64,000 nucleotides of DNA from Cyanobacteria bacterium OH_CDB_20. GTDB taxonomy: Bacteria; Cyanobacteriota; Vampirovibrionia; Gastranaerophilales; Gastranaerophilaceae. This document shows positions 46,505-54,483 of the stretch, in pieces. The translations under genes and the position numbers were made by a program. The stretch covers positions 1 through 64,000 of the forward strand of contig JAEZIX010000115.1 in assembly GCA_023415935.1 (NCBI GenBank), in the 5' to 3' direction. The stretch's first letter is position 1, and every line of letters starts with the position of its first letter. The notes below the pieces were generated by a model. That model had not been told where the DNA came from and ran no database searches. It saw only the letters and a list, made by a program, of their open reading frames with translations.

Positions 46505-49453
46505 TTAGATTATATCTTCTTCGTTGCAATTGTCGCTGTCTTGAAATTTAGTTCTAATACCATCATTTTTGGCACGTTCTTTTAAGACTCGTTCTTTTTC
46601 TATATCATGCAACTGGTCAAGCAGATGGTTTAAAAATTCATCAGCTTCATTGACTAATATTTGAATACAGCGATTTCTTTTATCTTTTTTAAACTGTACT
46701 ACTTTTTCAACTTCGTAGTTTCTTTTCTTTGCGTAATTTTTTATATCAGCGGCAGCGGGAATTGTGCTTCCATAATCTTCCATTTGCTTATATTCTTTCT
46801 TGAAAAGGGGGTAGACATCTTTAAGATAAATGCTTATGGTTCTATTTTTAGTGCTGAAAACATACTCATTTCCGTAACTGATTTTGTTTTGTTTTGCTAA
46901 AATCAAAAAGATTTCAAGAAATTTTTCAAAGCAATCTTGAGTGTGTACTGTGGATTCGTAGGCTCTAATATACTGGGTAAAATTTTCTTCTAATGTTTTG
47001 TATTCTTCACTTTCGTAAAAATTCTGATTGAAATCAGCCACAATGAAAAGTAAATCCATACCGAGTTTTGCAATTGCAATGTTATTTGCACATCTCAAAT
47101 CGATACCTGAATAAATTTCTTTGATTGACTTCACATTTTTGTCGAACAGCTCAAGTAAGAGCTCTTTTTTTTTGTAAAATTTGAGGATTTCAGGTAATAC
47201 ACAGGAAATGTAATTATCCCTGATATGATTCAGCTTGCTTGCTTCTTTGGGATTGAAATTATTTTTATAAAATTCTGTATAAACGAGTCTTGTTGCTGTT
47301 TGAGGATTCTTATGCGCTCTGTCATTACTTGCAAAGTTCAAAGTCGCATTTACAGCCTTTATATCTTGTTTTGTACCGAAATCAGTCATACGTTTACGAT
47401 TGTTTCTGTCATAAACTGCCTTAACTGTAGTTTCAAATCCTTTTCGCATATTGTTTTCTATCTCTGCATATAATACTGGCAATGCATTGTAATATTCTGT
47501 ATTGTGTAGCAGATTATATGATGTGTCGTTGCCGCTACTCAAAAATCTTATGTCAAAACCGAATATGCAAGCTATAGTCTGAAGAAGGTTGCTTTTGCCA
47601 CTTGCTGCCTCTCCGTATAAGAAATTAATAGGATACCCCATGGCCTTTTCATACAGAATATCTACAAATGGTGACATCAGAGCTGTTCCGAGAGCTAAGA
47701 ACGGTTCTATTTTGTTACTATAAGCTTTAACAGTGTTTAAGCACAAAGCTTTAGCAACGGCCGTCGGGACTGTCTTTGAATCAAGTTCAAAGCTTTTCAA
47801 GTAGCAATCCTTGGACTTTTCAAAAAATGTTTTGAAATCACAATCAGGCATAAATAGTTTAGGGGCGTGCATTCCTTTGTCGACAACAAGTGAAGCTTCG
47901 TTATCTTTATCAATCTTTATAGGTGAAATTTTATTTTTTAATATTTCAGCAGAAGTAAGAATTTTATCTGTCTCTAAGTCTATAAATGCATTGTTATAAG
48001 CCCAGAAATATTTCTTGTTATGAGTGACCAAAGAAGGGTTTTTATAGATATTGAGTTCATGTTTGCAACTTTTTAATTCGTCTAAAATAACATTTTTAAA
48101 ATCAGTATCAGATAAGCAGTGGATATGCACGCCTCCCTCTTTCAATACCTCATGTAAATTTCTAACATCTAAGAGTTCTTTTTGGGTAAGAATCTGTGAT
48201 TTTGTTGTGTGTTCGCCTATATTTGTTGTTATTTCGAGTTTATATTCCTGCCTATTTTCATGGCCTAGTGTGTTAAAGACTACAGTTCTAATTATGTCTA
48301 TTGTAAAATTTGATTTTCTTTTATACCATAATTGACCTTCTTCAGGATTATAGCTGATATGAAAATAGCAGTTTCTGAATGGTGAAATACCCTCTGGCAA
48401 AAATTCCAAGAATTTCAAATGTTCAGTCGATATTTCTGCCGTATAGACTTTATTTAAAGGTATGTTTATGTTTTTCACATAAAGCTTTAAAATTGAATGG
48501 ATAGAGAGTTTTAAGTTAGATTCAATTAAGTTTCCTTGAAGATTATGCTCTTTTGCATATTTGTAGAAATCATTAAAATCTTTTATGTATTCAGTTATGC
48601 CTTTAATGTGTGCCAAATCAAACTTGTAAATCGGTATAGAGATTTCTTTTTCGATTTTGCTTGTTGCAGCCTTTCCTGCTTTATCATTGTCAAGGCAAAC
48701 AATAACTTGTTCAAATTCTTTCAAAAATTCAATATGCTCTTTTAATGCCTTGGCTGTGTTTGGTTCGCCGTTGCTATTTGTTAAAATCATATATTCTTGA
48801 TGCATTCCTAACTCTTGAAGGTATTGGTAAGCTGCATATCCATCCTTAAAACCTGCGCAGATCAAAGCTTTTTTAGGATTTAAAGGCGTATTGATTTTTG
48901 ACAGGCAACGTTTAGGGTCTTGCGCAAAACCTTTTGTTTTAAACGCAAAAGCAAATTTTTTTCCTTGTTCATTTTTTGGCTTTCTTAACTCAAGACCGGT
49001 TATACATCCATAAATGTCGCACATTGGCAAAGTAAATAGCTGATGTTCTTTGACATAGCCAATTTTACAAGTTCTAATTGTATCCTTAGTCAATCCAGTA
49101 GCATCCATTACGAGCTTTAACATATCTGGATTATTCATCAACTCTTGAGAATATATTCTTACGTCTTCATCTTTATAAGAAAGTTTAGAACTGTTTTTGT
49201 AGATTTCTTGTCTTGCCCGTCTGTTAGTATATATGTCTTTATATAGTTGTCTTCCGTGCGCGTTATCTATGCAGGCCCCACAGAAAGCACCTTCATTTGG
49301 GTTGAAGTGTAAATTGTCGCCTTTTGTATCTCCGCCCTCGGCTTGACAATAAGGACAAGCCCCTTGATACTGATTTCCCCTTCCTTTAAGTTCTGGCGCT
49401 ATCGCCAGAACCTCATCTATTGTTACCTTCCCTTCTCTATAATAGTTACCCAT
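46505..49453 (-). CDS. Multidomain primase-helicase of element 1
   Basis: This 982-aa protein carries a CHC2-like zinc finger at the N-terminus (Cys33, Cys36, Cys58, Cys61, within ACPYC...AFCGAC). A TOPRIM-type segment follows near residues 190-260 (KALICAGFKDGYAAYQYLQE, VIVCLDNDKAGKAA). A superfamily 3/DUF927-like ATPase has Walker A FLYGEAASGKSNLLQ near residue 610. This resembles plasmid and satellite replicases such as P4 alpha. It would allow the excised element to replicate. It overlaps the upstream gene by 8 bases. Confidence 0.88.
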   Translation of the reverse strand: MGNYYREGKVTIDEVLAIAPELKGRGNQYQGACPYCQAEGGDTKGDNLHFNPNEGAFCGACIDNAHGRQLYKDIYTNRRARQEIYKNSSKLSYKDEDVRIYSQELMNNPDMLKLVMDATGLTKDTIRTCKIGYVKEHQLFTLPMCDIYGCITGLELRKPKNEQGKKFAFAFKTKGFAQDPKRCLSKINTPLNPKKALICAGFKDGYAAYQYLQELGMHQEYMILTNSNGEPNTAKALKEHIEFLKEFEQVIVCLDNDKAGKAATSKIEKEISIPIYKFDLAHIKGITEYIKDFNDFYKYAKEHNLQGNLIESNLKLSIHSILKLYVKNINIPLNKVYTAEISTEHLKFLEFLPEGISPFRNCYFHISYNPEEGQLWYKRKSNFTIDIIRTVVFNTLGHENRQEYKLEITTNIGEHTTKSQILTQKELLDVRNLHEVLKEGGVHIHCLSDTDFKNVILDELKSCKHELNIYKNPSLVTHNKKYFWAYNNAFIDLETDKILTSAEILKNKISPIKIDKDNEASLVVDKGMHAPKLFMPDCDFKTFFEKSKDCYLKSFELDSKTVPTAVAKALCLNTVKAYSNKIEPFLALGTALMSPFVDILYEKAMGYPINFLYGEAASGKSNLLQTIACIFGFDIRFLSSGNDTSYNLLHNTEYYNALPVLYAEIENNMRKGFETTVKAVYDRNNRKRMTDFGTKQDIKAVNATLNFASNDRAHKNPQTATRLVYTEFYKNNFNPKEASKLNHIRDNYISCVLPEILKFYKKKELLLELFDKNVKSIKEIYSGIDLRCANNIAIAKLGMDLLFIVADFNQNFYESEEYKTLEENFTQYIRAYESTVHTQDCFEKFLEIFLILAKQNKISYGNEYVFSTKNRTISIYLKDVYPLFKKEYKQMEDYGSTIPAAADIKNYAKKRNYEVEKVVQFKKDKRNRCIQILVNEADEFLNHLLDQLHDIEKERVLKERAKNDGIRTKFQDSDNCNEEDII

Positions 49454-49742
49454 TTACTTCCTCCGTCTTGCATATTTCTTTAATATTAGTTATAACACTG
49501 CAACAATAAGGCGTACCGCATTCTATCAATGTTTCAGAATCAACACAGTCTACTTCGCCGCTTTCAAGATTAAGTCGGAAAAATCTACTGCTAAAACATT
49601 CACTTTCAAGCTCACTAAAATCGCATCTGAAATACGCATAAGGTAATTGAAGAAAAGGTTCAAACTCAAAATAATTAATGAGCTCAAAAATATTCGATTT
49701 AAACTTTTCTTTTTTTTGACTTGCTTTTGGTTTGCGATTCAT
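49446..49742 (-). CDS. Small Cys-rich hypothetical protein of the replication operon
   Basis: This 98-aa protein starts MNRKPKASQKKEKFKSNIFE and contains CDFSELESEC, VDCVDSETLIEC and TPYCCSV, suggesting a metal site. It lies between the zinc-finger protein and the primase with overlaps at both ends (1 and 8 bases), so translation is coupled. I recognise no family. Confidence 0.7.
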   Translation of the reverse strand: MNRKPKASQKKEKFKSNIFELINYFEFEPFLQLPYAYFRCDFSELESECFSSRFFRLNLESGEVDCVDSETLIECGTPYCCSVITNIKEICKTEEVNG

Positions 49743-50014
49743 TACTCCTCCTCCTCTAATAGCTCTTTAACTCGATTGTATAATTTGATTCCATGAGCAT
49801 TTTTTGTCGTGTTCTCATCCTGAAAAACGCAAATTAGTCTTCTTTTTTCAGGGTAAAAAACCAAGTGATTATCATCTGAATCATGCCCAAGTTCCTTACA
49901 AATAGGACATGAGAATTGATAATACTTCTCTTTTTTTTTGTTTATATTGAGCTTGCCCTCTTGTTCTAGAAATTTTTGAAGTGCTTCTAGTGTCACTTTC
50001 TTCTTTTTTGACAT
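49742..50014 (-). CDS. Stand-alone primase-like zinc-finger protein
   Basis: This 90-aa protein has a Lys-rich start and the segment YYQFSCPICKELGHDSDDNH, LVFYPEKRRLICVF, NAHGIKLYNRV. This parallels the zinc-finger region of the 982-aa primase two genes downstream (QYQGACPYC...LHFNPNEGAFCGAC...NAHGRQLYKDI) position by position, but lacks the fourth cysteine. An AAGGAGAG site precedes the ATG. It probably assists or regulates priming. Confidence 0.75.
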   Translation of the reverse strand: MSKKKKVTLEALQKFLEQEGKLNINKKKEKYYQFSCPICKELGHDSDDNHLVFYPEKRRLICVFQDENTTKNAHGIKLYNRVKELLEEEE

Positions 50015-50059
50015 TTTGATCTCTCCTTTTTTGTCTTGTTTTTTTACACGAAAAGTAAC

Positions 50060-50083
50060 AGTCTAAAAGAGGGGCTATCCCCT
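50060..50083 (-). terminator. Hairpin with U-tract in the leader of the replication operon
   Basis: On the minus strand AGGGG, loop ATAG, CCCCT is followed by CTTTT. It lies 46 to 69 bases upstream of the first replication gene and so could attenuate the operon or end a leader RNA. Confidence 0.45.
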
Positions 50084-50553
50084 GCCCTAGCTGTGATACT
50101 TAGCTCTGTCTATTACTATATTTTAATTATAAACTATGATTTTTAAGAAATTTCTAAAAGGTGGCTATAGCATTGTGCCTACTGCATCATAGCCTGTGCT
50201 AGTTTTAAAACAGCTAGTTATGGGGGTCATAATGTATATCATATCTTTTAAAAACTTTATAAAGTGCTTGCAAATCCCGCTCTTAAAAAGTCTTACTTAA
50301 AAAAAACAACCAATGTATTTTTGTTTTTTTCCTTTGTTAAAAAAATGTTACATTTTCGTTGATAAATTTTGGTTTTTCTACCTACATATTCAGGTCAATT
50401 CAAGCAAAAAGCTTTTATGATATGTCAACAAAAATAAAAGCTTATTCTTACACGAAGCATGATAAGACCAACAAAAACTAAAGGACGCCGTTATTAGATG
50501 TGAAAATATTGTAAGACGCCTTGAGAGATTTGATACGGGGCAATTTAATCCTG
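50084..50553. other. 470-bp region without a convincing gene
   Basis: It holds an inverted repeat around GCTAGTTTTAAAACAGCTAG (50199-50218). It also has a plus-strand frame at 50467-50562 that lacks a usual start codon and would read DQQKLKDAVIRCENIVRRLE before a stop, possibly the remnant of a lost gene. Promoters for the replication operon are expected here. Confidence 0.35.
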
Positions 50554-50808
50554 TTAATTAGTTAAAATTCCATCCGGCACTTGAAAAAAATTACTATTAT
50601 CAAAATTGAATTTTTTACTGCTTGTCTCAAGATATTTAGACTTACTAAGTTCAAAGCCTCGTGCTAGCTGCATCCAAAGCTCCTGCATAAGCTGCCTGTT
50701 TTCATCTGATATATATGAATTCAGCGTATGCAACCATATAACAGGCAGAACAATATTCTTGTGCCTGAAAAATTTTAACTGATTTATACTCTTTTTCAAA
50801 TCCGACAA
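50554..50808 (-). CDS. Hypothetical protein or gene remnant
   Basis: An 84-aa frame begins only with TTG at 50808 and has no clear ribosome site. The text (VLPVIWLHTLNSYISDENRQ, LMQELWMQLARGFELSKSKY) looks like genuine soluble protein. It sits 14 bases after the anchored repeat-protein gene. It could be a coupled gene with a weak start or the 3' fragment of a longer one. Confidence 0.45.
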   Translation of the reverse strand: MSDLKKSINQLKFFRHKNIVLPVIWLHTLNSYISDENRQLMQELWMQLARGFELSKSKYLETSSKKFNFDNSNFFQVPDGILTN

Positions 50809-50822
50809 AATATAATTATTGA

Positions 50823-51431
50823 TTAATTATTGATTAATTCTTGATATTCAGCGGGAAATAAAAAAGCTTGTATTTGTGATGTATTATATCTGTCGTCGCG
50901 ATAGGTCATAAGAGCATAGACACATTCTGCAATTTCAGGGTCTTTTGCCGTTTGAAATGTATTTACTAAATTTTGTATTAATAATAATTCCTCTTTAGCT
51001 TCTGTCCTAAGCGTTTGTATTTGTCTGTCCTCCTTTGTATTTCCCATATTATCTATAGAGTGACAAACCAAAATTAACAAAGCGGCAATAACACCTATAC
51101 CTATCAATCCGAAAAACCAGATTAAATAATCATCGTTGTTAAAGTAAGGCTGTGATTGTATTGCTGAAGTATCTTCATAAATTGTATGAGAACTGGATTC
51201 TGTTGCAAATGGAACCTTTACACCACCATCGCTGTTAAATTGGCCATCGTTATCTGCACTTGGTTGTAATTGTAATGGTGCATTGTCCTCATATGTTGAA
51301 CGAGGATTTGATTCTTCTGTAAATGGCGTCTTTACACCACCTTCATCCCATTTTTCTAACCCATTATTATCTATGCTTGCAAATGCAGGTAGAGCTATAA
51401 GTAGAGCTAAAGTTATTAAAATTTTTCTCAT
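50823..51431 (-). CDS. Exported protein with internal repeat and membrane anchor
   Basis: This 202-aa protein has a signal peptide (MRKILITLALLIALPAFASI) and two copies of a roughly 38-residue unit: GGVKTPFTEESNPRSTYEDN and GGVKVPFATESSSHTIYEDT. A membrane helix follows (YLIWFFGLIGIGVIAALLIL), then a helical cytoplasmic domain. It is the last or second-last gene of a run of three exported proteins on element 1. No family recognised. Confidence 0.75.
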   Translation of the reverse strand: MRKILITLALLIALPAFASIDNNGLEKWDEGGVKTPFTEESNPRSTYEDNAPLQLQPSADNDGQFNSDGGVKVPFATESSSHTIYEDTSAIQSQPYFNNDDYLIWFFGLIGIGVIAALLILVCHSIDNMGNTKEDRQIQTLRTEAKEELLLIQNLVNTFQTAKDPEIAECVYALMTYRDDRYNTSQIQAFLFPAEYQELINN

Positions 51432-51461
51432 AAATTCACAACATCCTATAAATTAAATCTA

Positions 51462-51818
51462 TTATTGTCTATTTTTTATTTCGCCTTTGGCTTTCATTTC
51501 CTCTGTAATTACTTCATAGTAATAATCATGCCCACCTTCAACTTTTTTCTCACAGGTTCTAAATGTATGGTTGCCATTATAGTCTATTATCTCAAGGTCC
51601 ATTACTAATCTTCCATGGCCATACCTATCAGTATAAAATTCTATGCTCTTTATTTTAATAAACTCAACCTTAACATCAGGGTCAATACTAGGCCTGAATT
51701 GCATCTCAGGCTTAATGGTTAATTTTTCATAAGCTACACTATCTGGATTTTCTTGGTTAGCTTGAACTCCTGTAGCGAGAAACAAGGTTACAATAAAGCT
51801 AAACATTATTTTTTTCAT
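51462..51818 (-). CDS. Small periplasmic protein, unknown function
   Basis: This 118-aa protein has a signal peptide (MKKIMFSFIVTLFLATGVQA) and a beta-rich mature domain (VEFIKIKSIEFYTDRYGHGR, LVMDLEIIDYNGNHTFRTCE). One cysteine is present. It lies between two other exported proteins with gaps of 24-30 bases, presumably one operon. No family recognised. Confidence 0.75.
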   Translation of the reverse strand: MKKIMFSFIVTLFLATGVQANQENPDSVAYEKLTIKPEMQFRPSIDPDVKVEFIKIKSIEFYTDRYGHGRLVMDLEIIDYNGNHTFRTCEKKVEGGHDYYYEVITEEMKAKGEIKNRQ

Positions 51819-51842
51819 AATTTTTCTCCATAAGTATTATAG

Positions 51843-52415
51843 TTATTTATTTTGATTTTCTTTTAAACCTTCTATAAATTTTCCAGTTAATTCAACAGTT
51901 CTGTTATATTTTGCTTCATTAACAGGGGTAGTGTTAACTCTATTTACCTTCTTGTATTGTTTATCAAAGTTTTTTTCATAAGCTTCTTCGCTTAAAACTT
52001 GTGGATTTACCCATTGCTTATATAGTCTTACTTTTGTATAAGGACAATTATTACCACTCCAATTCCAACTTGTTATCGTACCTTCACTATCTGTTTCGAG
52101 AACTCTATTGCAATATACAATGCGAGAACCTCCACCGTATGTGGTTGCATTGATATGAACAGTATTCCCATATGTGTTGGCTCTAGCATCAGTATATGTT
52201 GGATTTTTAACATAATATGACCAATCCCAGTAATACAATTTTCTGCCAGCAATAGTTTTTTCGTAATCGGGGTAGCCCCAATAATTTATCACAGAGCCAA
52301 TACTTTCACCTACCCAACTCCTCATTATTGCTCTCATTGTTTTATTTATACCAAAAGCTTCAGCATTAAGTGGCAAGAATAAAAGTATTAGCAATAAAAG
52401 AAAAATCCTTTTCAT
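51843..52415 (-). CDS. Periplasmic protein with SmpA/OmlA-like motif
   Basis: This 190-aa protein has a signal peptide (MKRIFLLLLILLFLPLNAEA) and the segment WVGESIGSVINYWGYPDYEK with GRKLYYWDWSYYV. It recalls the G-x-s...-v...wG-P...G...Y.W pattern of BamE/OmlA-like envelope proteins. Two cysteines (YCNR, NNCPY) may form a disulfide. It is the first gene of the exported trio and is divergent from an HTH regulator. Confidence 0.72.
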   Translation of the reverse strand: MKRIFLLLLILLFLPLNAEAFGINKTMRAIMRSWVGESIGSVINYWGYPDYEKTIAGRKLYYWDWSYYVKNPTYTDARANTYGNTVHINATTYGGGSRIVYCNRVLETDSEGTITSWNWSGNNCPYTKVRLYKQWVNPQVLSEEAYEKNFDKQYKKVNRVNTTPVNEAKYNRTVELTGKFIEGLKENQNK

Positions 52416-52527
52416 ATGTTTAACCTCAATTAGTTTTAGTTCTTAAAATCTTTAAATTCAACAAATACAAGGAAAATACGCACGGTAAGTTTGTTTATAT
52501 TTTTTCATATTATCACAAAATGGTTAT

Positions 52528-52743
52528 ATGAGTAAAAGAGATTTACAAAAGTTTGGGAAAAGATTGAAAGCGCTAAGAGTTGAACGTGATTTGACACAAC
52601 TTGTACTGGCAGAAATTCTTGATATGTCACCTAATTTTGTTGGAATGATTGAGCGTGGAGAAAGAAATACAACTGTTGAAAATGTTTTTAAAATTGCACG
52701 TGCTTTAGGTGTAAAGCCAAATGAATTATTTGAAAACCTTTAA
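52528..52743 (+). CDS. XRE-family HTH regulator
   Basis: This 71-aa protein is a single lambda-repressor-like domain (FGKRLKALRVERDLTQLVLA, LDMSPNFVGMIERGERNTTV, FKIARALGVKPNELF). It is transcribed divergently from the exported-protein operon and may control it. Its stop overlaps a convergent small gene by 4 bases. Confidence 0.88.
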   Translation: MSKRDLQKFGKRLKALRVERDLTQLVLAEILDMSPNFVGMIERGERNTTVENVFKIARALGVKPNELFENL

Positions 52744-52961
52744 TCTTGTAAAATCTCTATCGCCTTCTGTAACTTTTGATTTATTGTTCTCAAGAGCATA
52801 TAGTAATCATCAGAACTTTTGTTTAGTTGCAGGTTTTCATCAGTAATTCCTGAATCAGAAGCAAGGGCGCCTAATCTAACAAATGTTTGCACATCGTATA
52901 AAACCATACGACAGTCAGAAACCTTATTTTCTAACAAATTTAATGCGTTTTCGTCGCACAT
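52740..52961 (-). CDS. Small helical hypothetical protein
   Basis: This 73-aa protein starts MCDENALNLLENKVSDCRMV and has a short all-helical pattern ending QKLQKAIEILQD. The ATG follows AAAGGAAC. Convergent with the XRE gene. Size and composition resemble small DUF proteins of mobile elements; no function assigned. Confidence 0.6.
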   Translation of the reverse strand: MCDENALNLLENKVSDCRMVLYDVQTFVRLGALASDSGITDENLQLNKSSDDYYMLLRTINQKLQKAIEILQD

Positions 52962-53310
52962 AAAATAATGTTCCTTTGCATTTATATGTTCGTAACTAGC
53001 TGTTATATTGAATCATAGCGTGGAATCTATAATCTGTGTACCCAGAATCAAAACATTAGATGCAATTATTTGCAAACGAGGAAAGGTCTATATTAGAGCT
53101 TAAATATAAGGTGAATATTTGAACCAATTTATTTGATAATATTTTCAAGATTGGTGCCAGAAGTTATAAAATGGGGTATCCCAACTTGGGATGGTATTGG
53201 GTTTGTCATCTAATGTATTTGCAGGATTTTTTGTAAAAAACTCAAAGGTTTATGCCCATTTGAAATAATTATGCTAAACTTATTTATGATTTGGGGGGGG
53301 GGAGAGTAAG
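52962..53310. other. 350-bp regulatory region before the methyltransferase
   Basis: It contains a hairpin, ATCCCAACTTGGGAT (about 53178-53192), a candidate TTGAAA/TATGAT promoter at 53260-53290 with a long 19-base spacer, and the G10 tract. A tiny plus-strand frame at 53059 (MQLFANEERSILELKYKVNI) may be a remnant. Confidence 0.4.
53293..53302 (+). repeat. G10 homopolymer tract before methyltransferase start
   Basis: Ten consecutive G lie 8 bases upstream of the ATG at 53311, next to GAGAG, so the tract is in the ribosome-binding and probable transcription-start area. In DNA this AT-rich such a run is exceptional and is prone to slipped-strand length change. Confidence 0.9.
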
Positions 53311-54483
53311 ATGGTTGATAATCTTAATAAAGGATTACACAACGCAAAAGTAAATAAGAATGATGAGTTTTATACTCAATTAACAGATATAGAAAAAGAA
53401 TTAAGGCATTATAAAGACCAATTTAAAGATAAAGTTATTTTTTGTAATTGTGATGACCCTTATGAAAGCAATTTTTTTAAATATTTTGTTTTAAACTTTA
53501 ATAATTTTGGGCTTAAAAAATTAATTTCAAGTTGCTATGCTGGTTCGGGTATCGCAAATACGCAGCTTACTTTGTTCAGCCATGAAAGTGCAGAAAATAA
53601 AACTACAAAATCGCCGCATAGAATAGAAATAACAGAAGTAGAAGATTATAATCAGGATGGGGCTGTTGATTTAGCTGATGTAGAATATTTGCTTGAAAAT
53701 AAAAAAAATGCTTTAACAAAACTCAAGGGCGATGGCGATTTTCGCTCGTCAGAATGTATTGAGTTGTTAAAAGAAGCTGATATTATAGTTACGAATCCTC
53801 CATTTTCTTTATTTAGAGAATATGTTGCACAGCTTATGGAATATGGTAAAAAGTTTCTAATTATTGGTAATATTAACGCGATTACATATAAGGAAATATT
53901 TAAATTAATCAAAGAAAATAAGGCATGGCTAGGTGTTAATATGGGAAGGGGTATTTCTGGTTTTATTGTGCCTGAACATTACGAATTGTATGGTTCAGAA
54001 GCACGTATTGATAGCTCTGGGAATAGAATAGTTTCTACAAATAATTGTTTATGGTTAACAAACTTAGATATGGCAAAACGTCATGAGGACTTAATACTCT
54101 ACAAAACCTACAATGAAGTTGAATATCCAAAATATGATAATTATGACGCAATAAATGTAGATAAAACAAAGGATATACCTATGGATTATGATGGTGTAAT
54201 GGGAGTTCCTATTACATTTTTAGATAAATACAACCCAAAGCAATTTGAAATTATTGCTTTGGGAAATAGTCGTGATAATTTTACGCCAAATAAAGATTAC
54301 ATTAATCCTAAAAAAATATTGAAAAATGGTGAAAGCCATAGCGGCGGTGCTATAAATTGTGTCTTAGCAATTGAAACGGATAAAAAACCAATTGGTCAAG
54401 TGTACTACACAAGTGACAATAGCAAATACTTACTTCCACCTTATGCACGCATTTTGATTAAAAACAAAAGGATTACAAAATGA
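53311..54483 (+). CDS. EcoRI-type adenine-specific DNA methyltransferase
   Basis: This 390-aa protein is of the EcoRI methylase family. The opening (LHNAKVNKNDEFYTQLTDIE) is characteristic, the SAM/base-flipping motif is TNPPFSLF near residue 161, and KFLIIGNINAITYKEIFKLI follows. It would methylate adenine in a short target. Residues about 112-126 (DYNQDGAVDLADVEYLL) form an EF-hand-like loop with all calcium-ligand positions. Its stop overlaps the next gene by 4 bases (ATGA), coupling it to a DUF262-HNH nuclease. Confidence 0.92.
   Translation: MVDNLNKGLHNAKVNKNDEFYTQLTDIEKELRHYKDQFKDKVIFCNCDDPYESNFFKYFVLNFNNFGLKKLISSCYAGSGIANTQLTLFSHESAENKTTKSPHRIEITEVEDYNQDGAVDLADVEYLLENKKNALTKLKGDGDFRSSECIELLKEADIIVTNPPFSLFREYVAQLMEYGKKFLIIGNINAITYKEIFKLIKENKAWLGVNMGRGISGFIVPEHYELYGSEARIDSSGNRIVSTNNCLWLTNLDMAKRHEDLILYKTYNEVEYPKYDNYDAINVDKTKDIPMDYDGVMGVPITFLDKYNPKQFEIIALGNSRDNFTPNKDYINPKKILKNGESHSGGAINCVLAIETDKKPIGQVYYTSDNSKYLLPPYARILIKNKRITK

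Noticed and set aside
50398..50480. Serine recombinase fragment suggested by a frame reading MSTKIKAYSYTKHDKTNKN
   Set aside because: It is only 19 codons, lacks the catalytic R-V-S and is not followed by further similarity in any frame; treated as chance.
50554..53310. CRISPR array or other regularly spaced repeat
   Set aside because: No direct repeats of constant length with spacers were found here or elsewhere in the window.
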